This document shows positions 63,882 to 64,000 of a stretch of DNA of 64,000 nt, in pieces. The stretch spans positions 1-64,000 of the forward strand of contig CAIPVV010000042.1 in assembly GCA_903868595.1 (NCBI GenBank). The letters run 5' to 3'. This DNA is from an uncultured Pseudomonadota bacterium. Lineage in GTDB: Bacteria; Pseudomonadota; Gammaproteobacteria; Steroidobacterales; Steroidobacteraceae. A program made the position numbers and the translations under genes. The first letter of the stretch is position 1, and every line of letters begins with the position of its first letter. The notes under the pieces are model-generated. The model was not told the DNA's origin and made no database searches. It saw only the letters and a program-made list of their open reading frames with translations.

Positions 63882-64000
63882 ATGCTCTTGAACCGGAATC
63901 GGCTCACTGCCGCGCTGCTGCTCGCACTGGCGCTATGCAGTGGCGCCGCCCGCGCGCAGGCGGCGCCGGATCCGCTGCGGGAGGGGTTTGCCAATCCGCC
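63882..64000 (+). CDS. exported protein, 5-prime part only (glycoside hydrolase-like)
   Basis: The first 39 codons, cut by the window edge. AGGAGA sits before the ATG. A signal peptide (RLTAALLLALALCSGAARA) is followed by QAAPDPLREGFANP. This mature start is reminiscent of large secreted glycoside hydrolases of the rhamnosidase/GH106-like kind, but too little is present to be sure. Confidence 0.5.
   Translation, partial: MLLNRNRLTAALLLALALCSGAARAQAAPDPLREGFANP

Overview
The window comes from a GC-rich gammaproteobacterium. The core blocks lptD-surA-pdxA-rsmA-apaG-apaH, the amgK-murU muropeptide-recycling pair and lipA-lipB with a YbeD-type gene all point to Gammaproteobacteria. The mix of a TonB-dependent receptor of the Xanthomonas/Caulobacter type, AAHS transporters and SMP-30 proteins suggests a Nevskiales, Steroidobacter or Xanthomonadales relative. 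I cannot name a species from sequence alone.

Layout. 1-3.8 kb: a YebC-family regulator, a Tat-exported SMP-30 protein and formate-tetrahydrofolate ligase. 4-7.9 kb: a scarred accessory island with a receiver-domain remnant, mazEF between 14-bp direct repeats, an HTH gene, a broken WG-repeat gene, and a mobilization-protein tail fused to an HvfC fragment that abuts an NrsF fragment. 7.9-9.1 kb: an Fsr-like exporter, followed by 1.5 kb of degraded DNA. 10.6-23.4 kb: housekeeping core, with outer-membrane biogenesis (lptD, surA), cofactor genes (pdxA, lipA, lipB), rRNA methylation (rsmA), Ap4A hydrolysis (apaH), wall recycling (amgK, murU) and mltF. 23.5 kb: tRNA-Ser(CGA), then an antitoxin remnant. 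26-30 kb: an ABC transporter operon carrying a STAS-domain gene between its binding-protein and permease genes. 30-35 kb: an IS256 transposase remnant and a minimal ethanolamine module (permease-eutB-eutC). 35-43.5 kb: a carotenoid/lignostilbene oxygenase-like protein, an uncharacterised secreted protein, two AAHS-type MFS transporters, a wrecked cupin gene and an OprB porin. 43.7-51.2 kb: a PH/SHOCT-like protein, small unknowns, an SDR remnant, and a large TonB receptor followed by a YncE-like propeller. 51.3-55.5 kb: a stand-alone EF-G, a SnoaL-like protein and a lipoprotein phosphoesterase. 55.7-63.2 kb: one compact operon of response regulator, histidine kinase, TolC-type protein, adaptor and RND pump. 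The right edge holds a TehB-like methyltransferase and the first codons of an exported protein.

How the parts work together. The minus-strand core operon and the divergent amgK-murU-lipA-lipB block share a very short intergenic region with TATAAT on both strands. The efflux operon pairs its own two-component sensor with a complete tripartite pump. The permease could feed ethanolamine to EutBC. Several places show gene loss rather than gain: the HvfC/NrsF scar, cupin, SDR, IS256, WG and antitoxin remnants.
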